From NCBI RefSeq assembly GCF_040564635.1, contig NZ_CP159837.1, positions 2,483,001 through 2,547,000 of the forward strand: 64,000 nucleotides of DNA, in the 5' to 3' direction. This DNA comes from Planktothricoides raciborskii GIHE-MW2. GTDB lineage: Bacteria; Cyanobacteriota; Cyanobacteriia; Cyanobacteriales; Laspinemataceae. Numbering within the stretch: the first letter of the stretch is position 1; each line of letters starts with the position of its first letter. Below are positions 7,528 to 16,315 of the stretch, piece by piece. Position numbers and translations under genes: made by a program. Under the pieces are notes generated by a model that did not search any database, was not told the origin of the DNA, and saw only the letters and a program-made list of their open reading frames with translations.

Positions 7528-8361
7528 TTAAAGTAATTCTGAGCGATCTAAATATTGTTTTTTCTTTTCCATAACAGGTTTTGACTCCTCGATCGCCAAG
7601 GGAACTTTTTCGATTTCGGGAAGTTTTAACGGTTGTTTTTCCACTTCTTGTTTAAGCGCTTTCGGCGTTAACACGGGCAACGGTTCCGGTTTTTCGATCC
7701 AGCAGCTTGCTATGGGTAAAGTATGTTCTAGGTCTTCCAACGGTCGAGGAATCACCATCACCGCATTCAATTCGCCAATCCTCTCCGCTTCATACATCCC
7801 CGCTTCCACCGCGACTGCGACATCAGCCACGCGACCCCGAATAATTGCCGTACATAAACCATCCCCAATGGTTTCATAAGCAGCCATTTGCACGTTGGCA
7901 GCCTTCAGCATGGCATCAGCAGCGCCGACCATTGCCGGAAATCCGCGAGTTTCCAGCAGCCCGATCGCCTGATTACTTAAACGGGATGACCCTTGCTGTT
8001 CAAACGCCAACTCTGCCAACCGACTCCCCAGAGGAAACACCACTTCCATATTCGGCATTGGTCTAGGAATCACGGACTTAGAAACAAATTGGCCAAACTG
8101 TTCGGCAACCCGGGCGCCTTCTTCCACCGCCAACCGCACATCCGCTACTTTGCCTCGGATAATTGCCGTACAATAACCGCTGCCAATTTTCTCATAACCC
8201 ACGAGGATTACACCAGCGGACTTTAACATCATATCCGCTGTGCCAATAATTGCCGGGAAACTCCTGGTTGAGACTAAACCTAAAGCACTTTCGCGAATAT
8301 TTTCGATTTGTCTGATTCGCCGGGAATTACCTGGGAGTTTCCTTTGTACTTTCATAGACAT
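7528..8361 (-). CDS. ccmO: Carboxysome shell protein CcmO (tandem BMC domains)
   Basis: A 277-residue protein with two bacterial-microcompartment domains, about 27-110 (ALGLVSTRSFPAIIGTADMMLKSA ... IIRGKVADVRLAVEEG) and 130-215 (AIGLLETRGFPAMVGAADAMLKAA ... IIRGRVADVAVAVEAG). Each repeats the K/R-x-A-D-V-x-x-A-V-E-x-G pattern of shell proteins. Tandem BMC without a circularly permuted fold is CcmO, required for beta-carboxysome shell assembly. The C-terminal tail of about 55 residues is charged and proline-rich. It is divergent from raf1 across a 236-bp gap. Confidence 0.92.
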   Translation of the reverse strand: MSMKVQRKLPGNSRRIRQIENIRESALGLVSTRSFPAIIGTADMMLKSAGVILVGYEKIGSGYCTAIIRGKVADVRLAVEEGARVAEQFGQFVSKSVIPRPMPNMEVVFPLGSRLAELAFEQQGSSRLSNQAIGLLETRGFPAMVGAADAMLKAANVQMAAYETIGDGLCTAIIRGRVADVAVAVEAGMYEAERIGELNAVMVIPRPLEDLEHTLPIASCWIEKPEPLPVLTPKALKQEVEKQPLKLPEIEKVPLAIEESKPVMEKKKQYLDRSELL

Positions 8362-8439
8362 TGACGTATTACCTTACTTATAAAAATATCTTAGACTGGT
8401 CAAATTTGAATTAATTTTCTGGCTGGTGGTTGGGGTGTA

Positions 8440-8500
8440 ATTGATAATTGATAATTGTTAATTATCAATTATCAATTGTCAATTGTCAATTGTTAATTGT
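8440..8500. repeat. TAATTGATAATTG-type short repeats
   Basis: A run of TAATTGA/TCAATTA heptamer-like repeats folding into an AT hairpin, in the ccmO-raf1 divergent intergenic region. This short tandem repeat type is common between cyanobacterial genes. Promoters for both genes must lie around it, but no consensus box is convincing. Confidence 0.6.
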
Positions 8501-8597
8501 TTTCCCCCACACCCCCGCTCCCTATGATTTAATTTTTCTCTGCGGATGAGGACTGGCTGTGAGAAACTGAGAGAGGTATTGTTTTTCTCTTCGTTTT

Positions 8598-9683
8598 ATG
8601 ACTCAAATGCCTCACGACACTTCGGCAAATTCTCAACCCTCGGAAGAAACGATCGCTGAGTTATTACAACTCCTGATTTATAAACAAGGAACTTGGGTAG
8701 ATTGGGGAAATGCTTGTCAAGAGTTAAAAAAAGCTGGCTATACGCCACAAAAGATTTTTGAAGAAACTGGATTTCAACCGCAGCAGCAAAATTTAATTAT
8801 CGTTGCCTCCCAAGTCTATGATAGTTTAATTAAAGGGCAAGTGTCTGAAGCGGTGGCTGAGTATTTCTTAGGGCCACGCAGTGATGTTTTGCATGAGTTG
8901 CGGGTTTTGAACCAGGCCGATCGCGTGACAGCGGCAGAATTTGCGATGGAAAAAAATCTGGATGTGGATGCAGCCCATGAAATGGCCAAAGCGATGAAAG
9001 AATATGCGGTTTTGGCCAAAAAACCAGCGGGATTTTCTGCCCATCCTGGGGATACAATGGCTTATCAATATTGGAAAGTTGCGCGAGAAAAAAAGGATCT
9101 GCAACAGCGATCGGTTTTAATTGCCAAGGGTTTAAAGTTTGCCTATTCTCAAACAGCCCGACAAGAAATTGAGAAATTGCTGTTAGATTTTACCGTAGTG
9201 CCCACCCGGAAAGCCCCTTTGTTGCCGGTTTATCGCTTAGAGTCTGACGATGATTTATCTCAGATTATTCCCGTGTTGCGATCGCTGGATGCATCTCCCC
9301 AAGAATTTGCCGCTATGCCAATTTTAGAGAAAACTGGCGATTTTATGGTGGTGAATTTTTCCGGTTCTTGTGCTTTGGTTTCCTTACCGGGATGGCAAGT
9401 GATTTTGAATATCAGTGAACCCGTGGGCATATTATGCTCTAGCGAACAGTTACCTCAACCACTGCCCGGAAAACCGGAAGAGATTTTGGTGGTGGTCGAT
9501 CGCACTTTACGGGAATGGAGTAGTCAGAGTTATTTCTTAGTTGCTAATGGGGACAAATTAGAAATTAACTGGTTTGATTCTGCCCCAGAAAGTCCCATTC
9601 TCGGACAAGTTATCGTGGTTTTACGACCGAAAAAGATTTTTGATGAGAATGCCGTGACTGAACCTTGGCAAATGGATGATTAA
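8598..9683 (+). CDS. raf1: RuBisCO accumulation factor 1
   Basis: A 361-residue assembly chaperone that binds folded RbcL dimers after GroEL release and helps form the L8 core. The N-terminal helical domain (about 20-205) shows the family pattern LLQLLIYKQGTWVDWG, GYTPQKIFEETGFQP, LGPRSDVLHELRVLNQ and HPGDTMAYQYWKVAREK. A linker precedes a C-terminal beta domain (about 220-350). Length matches cyanobacterial Raf1. Its placement beside ccmO fits a CO2-fixation function for the locus. Confidence 0.93.
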   Translation: MTQMPHDTSANSQPSEETIAELLQLLIYKQGTWVDWGNACQELKKAGYTPQKIFEETGFQPQQQNLIIVASQVYDSLIKGQVSEAVAEYFLGPRSDVLHELRVLNQADRVTAAEFAMEKNLDVDAAHEMAKAMKEYAVLAKKPAGFSAHPGDTMAYQYWKVAREKKDLQQRSVLIAKGLKFAYSQTARQEIEKLLLDFTVVPTRKAPLLPVYRLESDDDLSQIIPVLRSLDASPQEFAAMPILEKTGDFMVVNFSGSCALVSLPGWQVILNISEPVGILCSSEQLPQPLPGKPEEILVVVDRTLREWSSQSYFLVANGDKLEINWFDSAPESPILGQVIVVLRPKKIFDENAVTEPWQMDD

Positions 9684-9714
9684 CGGTTAACTAGCAATTA
9701 ACTAGCCAGTAGCC

Positions 9715-9783
9715 TTCAAGATTCGCATACATACATAATTTGTGTTTTATCTATGTTTTATTTATGTTTTTGCGAATCTTGAA
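9715..9783. repeat. 13-bp inverted repeat downstream of raf1
   Basis: TTCAAGATTCGCA (9715-9727) and its exact complement (9771-9783) flank a T-rich 43-base loop. It lies 32 bases after the raf1 stop. It may form a transcript-end structure, but there is no clean U-tract. Confidence 0.5.
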
Positions 9784-9893
9784 TCCCTCGATAGACTCCG
9801 ATGGACAATTGATGATTTTTGTCTAAAAAAATCAGAGCAAATCAATGGTGATTTTGTCTAAAATCGGCGAAAAAATTAGGGGTTTTTATCGGG

Positions 9894-10307
9894 CTAAAAT
9901 AGCCATTTTTGCACTTGAAGTAAGCTTTTCCATTCCGGTTTTCTGGTCAAGCCATCGGCGATATTTTGTTTCACTTCATCGTGCAATTCTGAGGAAGCGA
10001 TGATTAGTTGTTGGGTTAATTCAATATGCGGACGAACCCCTTTTTCGCCACTGTCGAGCATGGCTACCGCTAGGTTTACCCGGGCTTGTGGATCTTGAGG
10101 ATTCAGTTTTACGGCTTTTTGAGCCGCTTTATAAGCATTTTTCGGTTTATCGACTAATAAGTATAGCCAAGCTAAACAAGTCCAAGCATTGCTATTTTTG
10201 GGGGTGCGATCGCACAGGTCTTTAAATACAGGAATCAGGGTAGCTGGGTCTTCCCCCGCTTGATAGCGTTGTAAACCCTCATTAAACAGTTCGTCGATTT
10301 GAGTCAT
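9894..10307 (-). CDS. Small TPR-repeat protein
   Basis: A 137-residue helical protein with tetratricopeptide-like segments: NAWTCLAWLYLLVDKPKNAYKAAQKAVKLNPQDPQARVNLAVAMLD spans one complete TPR with the consensus W-LG-Y-A-A-P pattern, preceded by a half repeat ending DRTPKNS. TPRs mediate protein-protein binding, and no partner can be named. It lies downstream of the IscA/SufA gene on the same strand but is separated by about 190 bases of repeats, so co-transcription is uncertain. Confidence 0.8.
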   Translation of the reverse strand: MTQIDELFNEGLQRYQAGEDPATLIPVFKDLCDRTPKNSNAWTCLAWLYLLVDKPKNAYKAAQKAVKLNPQDPQARVNLAVAMLDSGEKGVRPHIELTQQLIIASSELHDEVKQNIADGLTRKPEWKSLLQVQKWLF

Positions 10308-10349
10308 GTCTTTAATTAGATAATTCGATTCGTGGATAATTTTTCTGGT

Positions 10350-10465
10350 CTGGTTATTGGTTGATTGTTGTTGGTTGTTGGTTATTGGTTATTTGCTGTT
10401 CGTTTTGAAAATCCAATCACAAACAACCAACAACAACAAACAACCAACCAATAACGATAACCGCG
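10350..10465. repeat. TTGGTTGTTG-type inverted repeat tract
   Basis: A GGTTGTTGGTTATTGG tract followed by its complementary AACCAACAACAAACAACC tract, able to fold into a large imperfect hairpin between two minus-strand genes. Similar low-complexity repeats recur near 23590, 32190 and 54890. Confidence 0.6.
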
Positions 10466-10500
10466 ATCGCGGTTAATAACCAACAGTCAAGATACCAGAT

Positions 10501-10857
10501 TTAAGCCGAAAAGGAATTACCACAGCCACAAGTTTGGGTGGCGTTGGGGTTGGTAAACTGGAAACCACCGCCAATCATGGCATTTTTATAATCCAGGACA
10601 AGGCCATAGAGATAAAGTAAACTTTTAGGGTCGCAAACCACCTTAAAGCCCTCGTAATCGTAAACTTCGTCTTTCTCGGTGATTTGGCTGGCGTCTTCAA
10701 AGTCCATTGTGTAGGACATACCAGAGCAACCCCCTTGACGGACTCCCACACGCAAGCAGAGGTCTTTTTCTTGTTGCTTACGCAGTAGTTGAATCTGCTG
10801 GAGAGCGCTTTCGGTCATTTGGATGCCTTTTTGCGACGACTGAGTTGCTGTTGCCAT
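10501..10857 (-). CDS. Iron-sulfur cluster assembly A-type carrier (IscA/SufA family)
   Basis: A 118-residue HesB/IscA-type protein. The three conserved cysteines that hold the cluster are present: one in GGCSGMSY and two in the C-terminal CGCGNSF. The rest (ITLTESALxxI-like start, [15 protein letters not shown]) follows the family. Role: transient Fe-S cluster carrier for apo-targets, in cyanobacteria often photosystem I or other chloroplast-type clients. The N-terminal extension [11 protein letters not shown] is typical of cyanobacterial SufA. The symbol is left blank because SufA and IscA cannot be told apart here. Confidence 0.92.
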   Translation of the reverse strand: MATATQSSQKGIQMTESALQQIQLLRKQQEKDLCLRVGVRQGGCSGMSYTMDFEDASQITEKDEVYDYEGFKVVCDPKSLLYLYGLVLDYKNAMIGGGFQFTNPNATQTCGCGNSFSA

Positions 10858-11280
10858 CAGGTTCTAAGACTCCTTCTTGAATATAGGATAATGAGTTATT
10901 TTCATTTTAGCCCCATTGCTGCTTTGTGCCACTGGACTCGATATGTCAAAATGAAAGCGGTTCCTTAACCCGATAAAATGGTGAAAATGGTGAAAAGGGT
11001 GAAAGCAGAATGGTTGAATGGGGTCAAATCCTCTGCTGGGCGCCAAGTCATGGCTGGTTGCCAAGTCATTGGGCTAGGCAAAACGTCAGAAGTCGTCAAT
11101 AATACTGATTGTAATTTTGAACCACTTTGTAGGATGTTAGGTAAGGAATGTGACTCCATATTTCTCGATCGCGATAATTGCTGCGGAAAAAGATCCTCAC
11201 TAGGTCTATTGTTGTCCTCTACAAACTCCCGGATTTATTCCCTAACTGGTTCCATAATTCGTTAATTTATTTATAAATTT
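10858..11280. other. Intergenic region, no gene supported
   Basis: About 420 bases between the divergent IscA/SufA-type gene and the 549-residue protein gene. A reading frame at 10978-11265 (MVKMVKRVKAEW...) lacks a convincing ribosome-binding site and has no recognisable pattern. It presumably holds both promoters. Confidence 0.5.
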
Positions 11281-12930
11281 ATGGCTGCATTGAATCGCTC
11301 CACTCGTCGTCGCTTAAAAAAACTGCCACAAATTCCCAACAGCGTGTGGGAGGGCGATCGCCGTCGGTTAGCTCAACCGTTACCGATGGGCTATATAGAT
11401 GACCCACAAAATCCAGACGGTGGCGGCGATTGTATTTTGTGGGTGGATGGATCCCAAGGAATTGTCCGAGCAATGGATGTGGTGTCCCCACAAACTGGAC
11501 CTGCGGCAGTTGTCCGCACGTTGTTGCGAGGGATGGAGCATCCTCACAGTCCCGGAAATCCGGCTCGTCCGCAGAAAATTGTGGTCAAAGACCGGGAAAT
11601 TCAGTTTTTCTTGCGGGGAGTGCTGCAAGAACTGGACATTGATATTGAATATGTCCCGGACTTACCTTTAATTGATGAAATCTTTCGCGGTTTTTCCGAG
11701 GCGATGGATAATCGACCGGAAGCGTTACCCCGGAAATATGCCAGCTTATTGCTAGAGAAAAGCTATCAAATTTGGCAAGATGCCCCTTGGGAATTCCTGG
11801 GAGATCACCAAATTTTGACAGTGGAAATCAATCAGTGGGATGTGGACAATATTTATATTTGTGTGATGGGGATGCTGGGCCTCGATTATGGCATTTTGTT
11901 ATATCGGTCTTTGGATTCCCTGAAGCAGTTTCGCCAACGCGCCATTGAAAGAGAGTCTGGGGAAGATATCGAAGAAGCTTTTCTCTCCCAAGATTGTTTA
12001 TTTGTCACCTTTGAAAGCGCTGAAGAATTAGACGATGATGATGAGATCGATCTGGCGAATGCAGATGTAGAAGATATTGAGCCTTCGTTTGGCAATTTGC
12101 ATCCCCTGGAAGGACTGCGGTCAATTCTTTATGAAGAGGAAGCACTGATTACCCTAGTTTCCCTGGAAGCTTTGCATCGCTTTATTAAATCCTATCGCCG
12201 CAAATTGGCCGATAATGAGTTTCCGACGTTAAGTAGTCGCTATAGAATTCCGGTGCCCCCAGAAGCGGAATTGGGCAAAAGGGAAATATCGGTGCAAGTG
12301 GCTACCCTGCCAGAGGTGTCTGAAGAACTCTATCAAATGAGTCTGATTGCTCAACGTCAACGGGAAGAGATGGAGGCGCCGCCTCGGTTACAAGATGACC
12401 TGGTGCCGGAAAATTCTTTTTTGGGTTTAGGGTTGATTCCTTGGGATGTTGTGGAGCTACTGCGGCAAAGGTTGAGTTGTTATCAGTCCGCTGATGTGAC
12501 CCAAGATGGGGATGGGTTGCCGGTGATTTTGATTCAAACCACGCGACCCAAGGCGAAAAAGTTGATTGCCGATTTGGATCGGGTCGGCCCGATTCAAGGA
12601 ATTGGATTTAATCAGGGAGAGGAACCGGGAATCGATCAGCGTTATGACCTGGGCATTTTACAGAGCAAAAACGGTGATTTACATTTGTTTGGGGAATTTT
12701 TAGAGGATGACCCGGTTCATCAAGAGGCGCGGAAAAAGTGGGACGATCGCTGCCAAAAAACTCAGGGCTATTGCGGATTGTTAATTGCTATGGGTTTAAC
12801 CGGGGCTTCCCGAGGCAATCCCCAACTGAAAGATATGATGGGCCTGTTTGAGGTGCGATCGCTCTCGGAAAAAGACTTAGGACTCGGTGTGCTCCGCCGA
12901 ATGCCGATTATACCGATGCCTCCCCTTTAA
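11281..12930 (+). CDS. Conserved cyanobacterial protein of unknown function
   Basis: A 549-residue soluble protein, possibly of the cyanobacterial DUF6930 type (recollection, not checked). The N-terminal half contains GDCILWVDGSQGIVRAMDVV and a REIQFFLRGVLQELDIDIEY segment. There is an acidic stretch (EELDDDDEIDLANADVEDIE, about 240-265). The C-terminal half has VILIQTTRPKAKKLIADLD and a final GLLIAMGLTGASRGNPQLKDM. There is no signal peptide or membrane segment. Start ATG 11281 begins MAALNRSTRRRLKKLPQ. It converges on the aldo/keto reductase with a 17-base gap. Confidence 0.85.
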   Translation: MAALNRSTRRRLKKLPQIPNSVWEGDRRRLAQPLPMGYIDDPQNPDGGGDCILWVDGSQGIVRAMDVVSPQTGPAAVVRTLLRGMEHPHSPGNPARPQKIVVKDREIQFFLRGVLQELDIDIEYVPDLPLIDEIFRGFSEAMDNRPEALPRKYASLLLEKSYQIWQDAPWEFLGDHQILTVEINQWDVDNIYICVMGMLGLDYGILLYRSLDSLKQFRQRAIERESGEDIEEAFLSQDCLFVTFESAEELDDDDEIDLANADVEDIEPSFGNLHPLEGLRSILYEEEALITLVSLEALHRFIKSYRRKLADNEFPTLSSRYRIPVPPEAELGKREISVQVATLPEVSEELYQMSLIAQRQREEMEAPPRLQDDLVPENSFLGLGLIPWDVVELLRQRLSCYQSADVTQDGDGLPVILIQTTRPKAKKLIADLDRVGPIQGIGFNQGEEPGIDQRYDLGILQSKNGDLHLFGEFLEDDPVHQEARKKWDDRCQKTQGYCGLLIAMGLTGASRGNPQLKDMMGLFEVRSLSEKDLGLGVLRRMPIIPMPPL

Positions 12931-12947
12931 ATTCCCTTTAAATTGTT

Positions 12948-13958
12948 TCAAGTCCAAGCCCGGAAAAAGGTGTTGTCTTCCCATTGGGCTGCGGTGCGTT
13001 GTTCAATTTGGGCGATCGCGGTTTGACTCAGGGGTTGAAACCCTTGGGCAACCGCCACATTCGCCGCCAACTGTGCCACACTATCTGCGGCGACGATACA
13101 ACAATGCACTCCGGGCTGAGAGAGGCTATAGCCCATTGCTTGCGCCATGCCATCGAGAACCCCAGAGGTCAAAAGTTTGCCGTAAGCGGGGACTTTCATG
13201 GCAATGACGCCAATATTTTTCCGTTGGGCAACGGGTAAGACTTGGGAAATAAAGGAACGGGGATGATGGCGTTCGGCGGCATTCACGGGAATTAATGTGG
13301 TGTCAAAGGGATACCGCTCTAATCCTTTGACAATAATATCCGGTTCGTGGTGTCCGGTGATGCCGCTAAACCGGATAATTTTTTGGGCTTTGGCTTCTTC
13401 GATCGCTTTGATCGCCCCGTTAGACTGAAAAATTTGGTCTAATTCCGAGTCAAAGGATACATGGTGCAGTTGCCACAGGTCGAGATAGTCCGAGTTCAAG
13501 CGTTGCAGCGATCGCTCTAATTCTCGCCAAGCCCCATCCCGATCTCGGGCAGAAGTTTTCGAGGCGAGGAATATCTGCGATCGGTACGGTGGCAAGACTT
13601 TTCCTAAATAATCTTCACTCGGCCCATAACTTGGTGCCGTATCAAAATAGCGAATGCCTAATTCCAGGGCTTGTTCAATAATTTTGACGGCGGCTGATTC
13701 TTGATCCAATTTAGACAAAGGAGTTTGTCGAGAAGCACCGCCAAGGCCAAAAATCGGCAGGGACTGCCCCGTATTACCTAATAATCGTTCTGGTATGGTT
13801 GGGTTGACCGGCAGAGTTAAAGGTATGTTGCTGCTGGGGGGGACATTCGCGGATTTTTCCGGTTGACTTGAGGCAGAACAAGCGATCGCCCCTCCAGCCG
13901 CCATCATACTTAGGGTTAAAAAAGACCGGCGCGTGGTTTTTATGGCTTTTTTCGTCAT
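12948..13958 (-). CDS. Exported aldo/keto reductase with Tat-type signal
   Basis: A 336-residue protein. The N-terminus KTTRRSFLTLSMMAAGG is a twin-arginine signal, and AIACSAS resembles a lipobox, so it may be a membrane-anchored lipoprotein outside the cytoplasm. The aldo/keto reductase barrel follows with the catalytic set: Asp/Tyr in YFDTAPSYG, Lys in LASKTS, and His in LWQLHH. NAD(P)H-dependent reduction of an unknown carbonyl substrate is inferred. Cyanobacterial relatives with Tat signals are common. Confident family, unknown substrate. Confidence 0.9.
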   Translation of the reverse strand: MTKKAIKTTRRSFLTLSMMAAGGAIACSASSQPEKSANVPPSSNIPLTLPVNPTIPERLLGNTGQSLPIFGLGGASRQTPLSKLDQESAAVKIIEQALELGIRYFDTAPSYGPSEDYLGKVLPPYRSQIFLASKTSARDRDGAWRELERSLQRLNSDYLDLWQLHHVSFDSELDQIFQSNGAIKAIEEAKAQKIIRFSGITGHHEPDIIVKGLERYPFDTTLIPVNAAERHHPRSFISQVLPVAQRKNIGVIAMKVPAYGKLLTSGVLDGMAQAMGYSLSQPGVHCCIVAADSVAQLAANVAVAQGFQPLSQTAIAQIEQRTAAQWEDNTFFRAWT

Positions 13959-14210
13959 TTTGTCCTCTTTATTTTATTTTGTTTCAGTTTTTTATTTTTC
14001 TATATTTTATTTATAATTCCCTTCCCTTTGATTTTGTCTTGGTTTAATGGTGATGAAAATCAGTTTAACTAATGATCTCCATCACATAAACTTTGGATTT
14101 ATGTCACGAAAATTACTGCGTAAAATCACCAGGGTGGCTGCTTAAAATCACCAAAATTATTAAAAAAATATTAGAGAATATATGGTGAATAGTCAATTGA
14201 AGTCACGATC

Positions 14211-14414
14211 ATGATGCCAGATCAAAGTTATCTCATCTATTCTCAGGTGAGTAAGCTATTTAGCAAAATCTGGAGTCAAGGCGGTTTAACTGCGAGCGAT
14301 CGCCAACGACTGATGTTTGCCCTGCTGAAAACCTCCCTGTGTGAAGAAGAACTGTCTACCATCGATCGCATACTCCATGCGGTTCGGCGCGGATGGCTGC
14401 AAATCATCGATTAA
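14211..14414 (+). CDS. Small HxVRRGW-family protein, copy A
   Basis: A 67-residue protein of unknown function. Its C-terminus, IDRILHAVRRGWLQIID, matches those of two other small genes in this window (34893-35072 and 35258-35449), as does the general layout: a short N-terminal LF helix, then T-x-x-D/S-x-x-x-L, then L-x-x-E/D. Start ATG-ATG 14211 or 14214. The basic amphipathic C-terminal helix could bind nucleic acid, membrane or a partner protein. No enzymatic motif. Confidence 0.7.
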   Translation: MMPDQSYLIYSQVSKLFSKIWSQGGLTASDRQRLMFALLKTSLCEEELSTIDRILHAVRRGWLQIID

Positions 14415-14612
14415 TCTCAAGTTCTCGGATTCAACTTCTCGGACTCAAGTTCTCGGAATTCATTGATCAAGAAAATAGAGCCGAAAATAGGGAGCAATTT
14501 TCCCGACTCGCTGACCGGAAATTGCCCATGTTAAACCCTAATTTTTGGTAAATTATTACCATAAAATTTAACGGATATTTTATGGGACATGACTAAAGCT
14601 TTACATTCAGGA

Positions 14613-15086
14613 TTAACTTAGACGAGCGGTGCATTCTAGGATCAGTTTTTGGTTGATCAGTGAATAAGGCTGAACCTCTAAAGCTTGACGAAAAGCTGCG
14701 ATCGCGGCTCGATATTCTCCCACCGCTGCATAAGATAATCCCAACCCATGCAGCGCCCCAAAATGAACGGGATTCAGTTGTAAGACCATTTCACAGTCTT
14801 TGATGGCTTTTTGATATTTGCCCACACTGTAATACAGCACCGCTCGTCGATTCCATGCTTCCGCAAAATCCGGTTGGTCTTTAATCAATTCATTCAGGAT
14901 CGCTTCCGCTTCTTGTATTTTGCCCAACTCTAATAACATTTGCGATCGCTGAAGAAATTCTAAGCCATAGACGCCCTTTTGATGAAACCAAATATGCCAC
15001 AACTGATGAGTGGCATTGGCTCTAACTTGTTCTTCGGGATTTTTTAAGTCTTGCAGTAATTTGTCTAAGGATGGATGATTCATCAT
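14613..15086 (-). CDS. TPR-repeat protein
   Basis: A 157-residue protein with about three TPR units: EAILNELIKDQPDFAEAWNRRAVLYY, QKAIKDCEMVLQLNPVHFGALHGLGLSY and RAAIAAFRQALEVQPYSLINQKL. The N-terminal part (KNPEEQVRANATHQLWHIWFHQKG) is a cyanobacterial-type cap. Likely a scaffold protein; partner unknown. ATG-ATG at 15086 gives two alternative starts one codon apart. Confidence 0.85.
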   Translation of the reverse strand: MMNHPSLDKLLQDLKNPEEQVRANATHQLWHIWFHQKGVYGLEFLQRSQMLLELGKIQEAEAILNELIKDQPDFAEAWNRRAVLYYSVGKYQKAIKDCEMVLQLNPVHFGALHGLGLSYAAVGEYRAAIAAFRQALEVQPYSLINQKLILECTARLS

Positions 15087-15238
15087 GCTTGAATTACCAT
15101 ATTTTTATCCAAAAGTATAGCACAATCTAACATTCAATTCCACTGCACCTTGAATGTGACGGCAGAAGATAAAGAGGCGACAAAATTATATCAAAATTAT
15201 ATCAAGATTATATCAAGATTATATAATAGAAATATTAT

Positions 15239-15309
15239 ATAATAGACTTTTTGCTTTCCCAAGCTAAAAAGGGAGGATTTTTAGCTTGGGAAAGCAAAAA
15301 GTCTATTAT
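15239..15309. repeat. Perfect 32-bp inverted repeat with 7-base loop
   Basis: The arms 15239-15270 and 15278-15309 are exact reverse complements around the loop GGGAGGA. Just upstream, ATATCAAAATT/ATATCAAGATT direct repeats occur. The stem would be a very stable hairpin in DNA or RNA. It is neither inside a gene nor followed by a U-tract, and resembles a miniature mobile element or a recently inserted palindrome. Confidence 0.8.
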
Positions 15310-15438
15310 CTGAATTACTGAATAGTTTCATCATTAAAAATCATCTAATGTATAAACATATAGCAGAGACAGCAGGTTTTAATTAGTTTCTACAAATCGC
15401 AGATAATGAATTGCAACCTACTGCTCTGGGTTTCCAGA

Positions 15439-15837
15439 TTAAACCCCTTGTCTCAAAGATGCTTCTACCTGTTTAAACTCTTGCTCTAAGCGGTTCTTTA
15501 ATTTCTCTGGCACCGGACGGTTGGGATAGTAATTGTAATGACCGGCCAAACCATTTAAAGCGGTACGCATAGTAGTGAAAGATGGCAGTTTGGCGATATT
15601 CGGATCGCGGACATAGCGAGAAGCATATTCATTAATGACTTGACGTGCTTCTGCTTGAGCGGCGATTTTTTCCTCAGAACCTTCTGGCAATTCAATGGCG
15701 GTTCTTAAGCTGCTCACCAAATTGAGGGTATCTTGAGTGTAATTACCCGTGAGAATTCCCGTACCCCCGGAACAACCCATCAAACCGATCGCCATAACTA
15801 AGACTAAAGCTAGAAGCTTAGAAAATATTTGTTTCAT
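15439..15837 (-). CDS. psb27: Photosystem II assembly lipoprotein Psb27
   Basis: A 132-residue lumenal lipoprotein that binds CP43 of photosystem II intermediates and prevents premature Mn-cluster docking. The signal peptide MKQIFSKLLALVLVMAIG ends in the lipobox LMGC, with Cys as lipid anchor. The mature part has YTQDTLNLVSSLRTAIELPEG, INEYASRYVRDPNI and LNGLAGHYNYYPNRPVPEKLKNRL, the helical bundle pattern of Psb27. Length is as expected. Confidence 0.95.
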   Translation of the reverse strand: MKQIFSKLLALVLVMAIGLMGCSGGTGILTGNYTQDTLNLVSSLRTAIELPEGSEEKIAAQAEARQVINEYASRYVRDPNIAKLPSFTTMRTALNGLAGHYNYYPNRPVPEKLKNRLEQEFKQVEASLRQGV

Positions 15838-16315
15838 AAACCTGATAAACGCAAATCCAAATTCACCACCATCGTAGCTTGGATTGGGATCGGAGCGATC
15901 GCTGTTTCGACATAAACTTCTCTGAATCTATCCACGATCTATCGGTTTTTTGGGGTGTGGGGTGTAGCCCTTCGGCAGGCTCAGGGTAAGAGGTGTGGGG
16001 TGTGGGGAACCGCTGCTCCTCTGCCCCCCACACCGATGGCGGCCCCATACCCTACACCCCACACCCCTGTTGCCAGTCAAAAAACTGTCCCATGTTCTAC
16101 GGAATAAGCAAGGGCGATCGCTCATCCCTGGAAGGAGACAAAAACAAATCACCACAAGACTTTTCCTTGATCACAAAGGTGCGATCGCACCCACCAGTCC
16201 ACAGCAAAAAAATAGTCAGCCAACAAACCTGCACAAGCTCATCACTTGAACTCAAATAGACCACCTAGAGTTGGAATATCAAAAGTTCAGATACAACTCA
16301 AAAGGAACAAACACC
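15838..16315. other. Intergenic region with G/T-rich inverted repeats
   Basis: Nearly 480 bases without a supported gene. It holds GGTGTGGGGTGTGGGG and complementary CCCTACACCCCACACCCC tracts (15950-16070) able to pair, several HIP1 sites, and the ribosome-binding AAAGGAAC before the 16316 start. Reading frames here are by-products of the low-complexity tracts. Confidence 0.6.

Noticed and set aside
10978-11265. 95-residue plus-strand frame before the 549-residue gene
   Set aside because: No ribosome-binding site, no family, Lys/Val low-complexity start and no overlap with known patterns.
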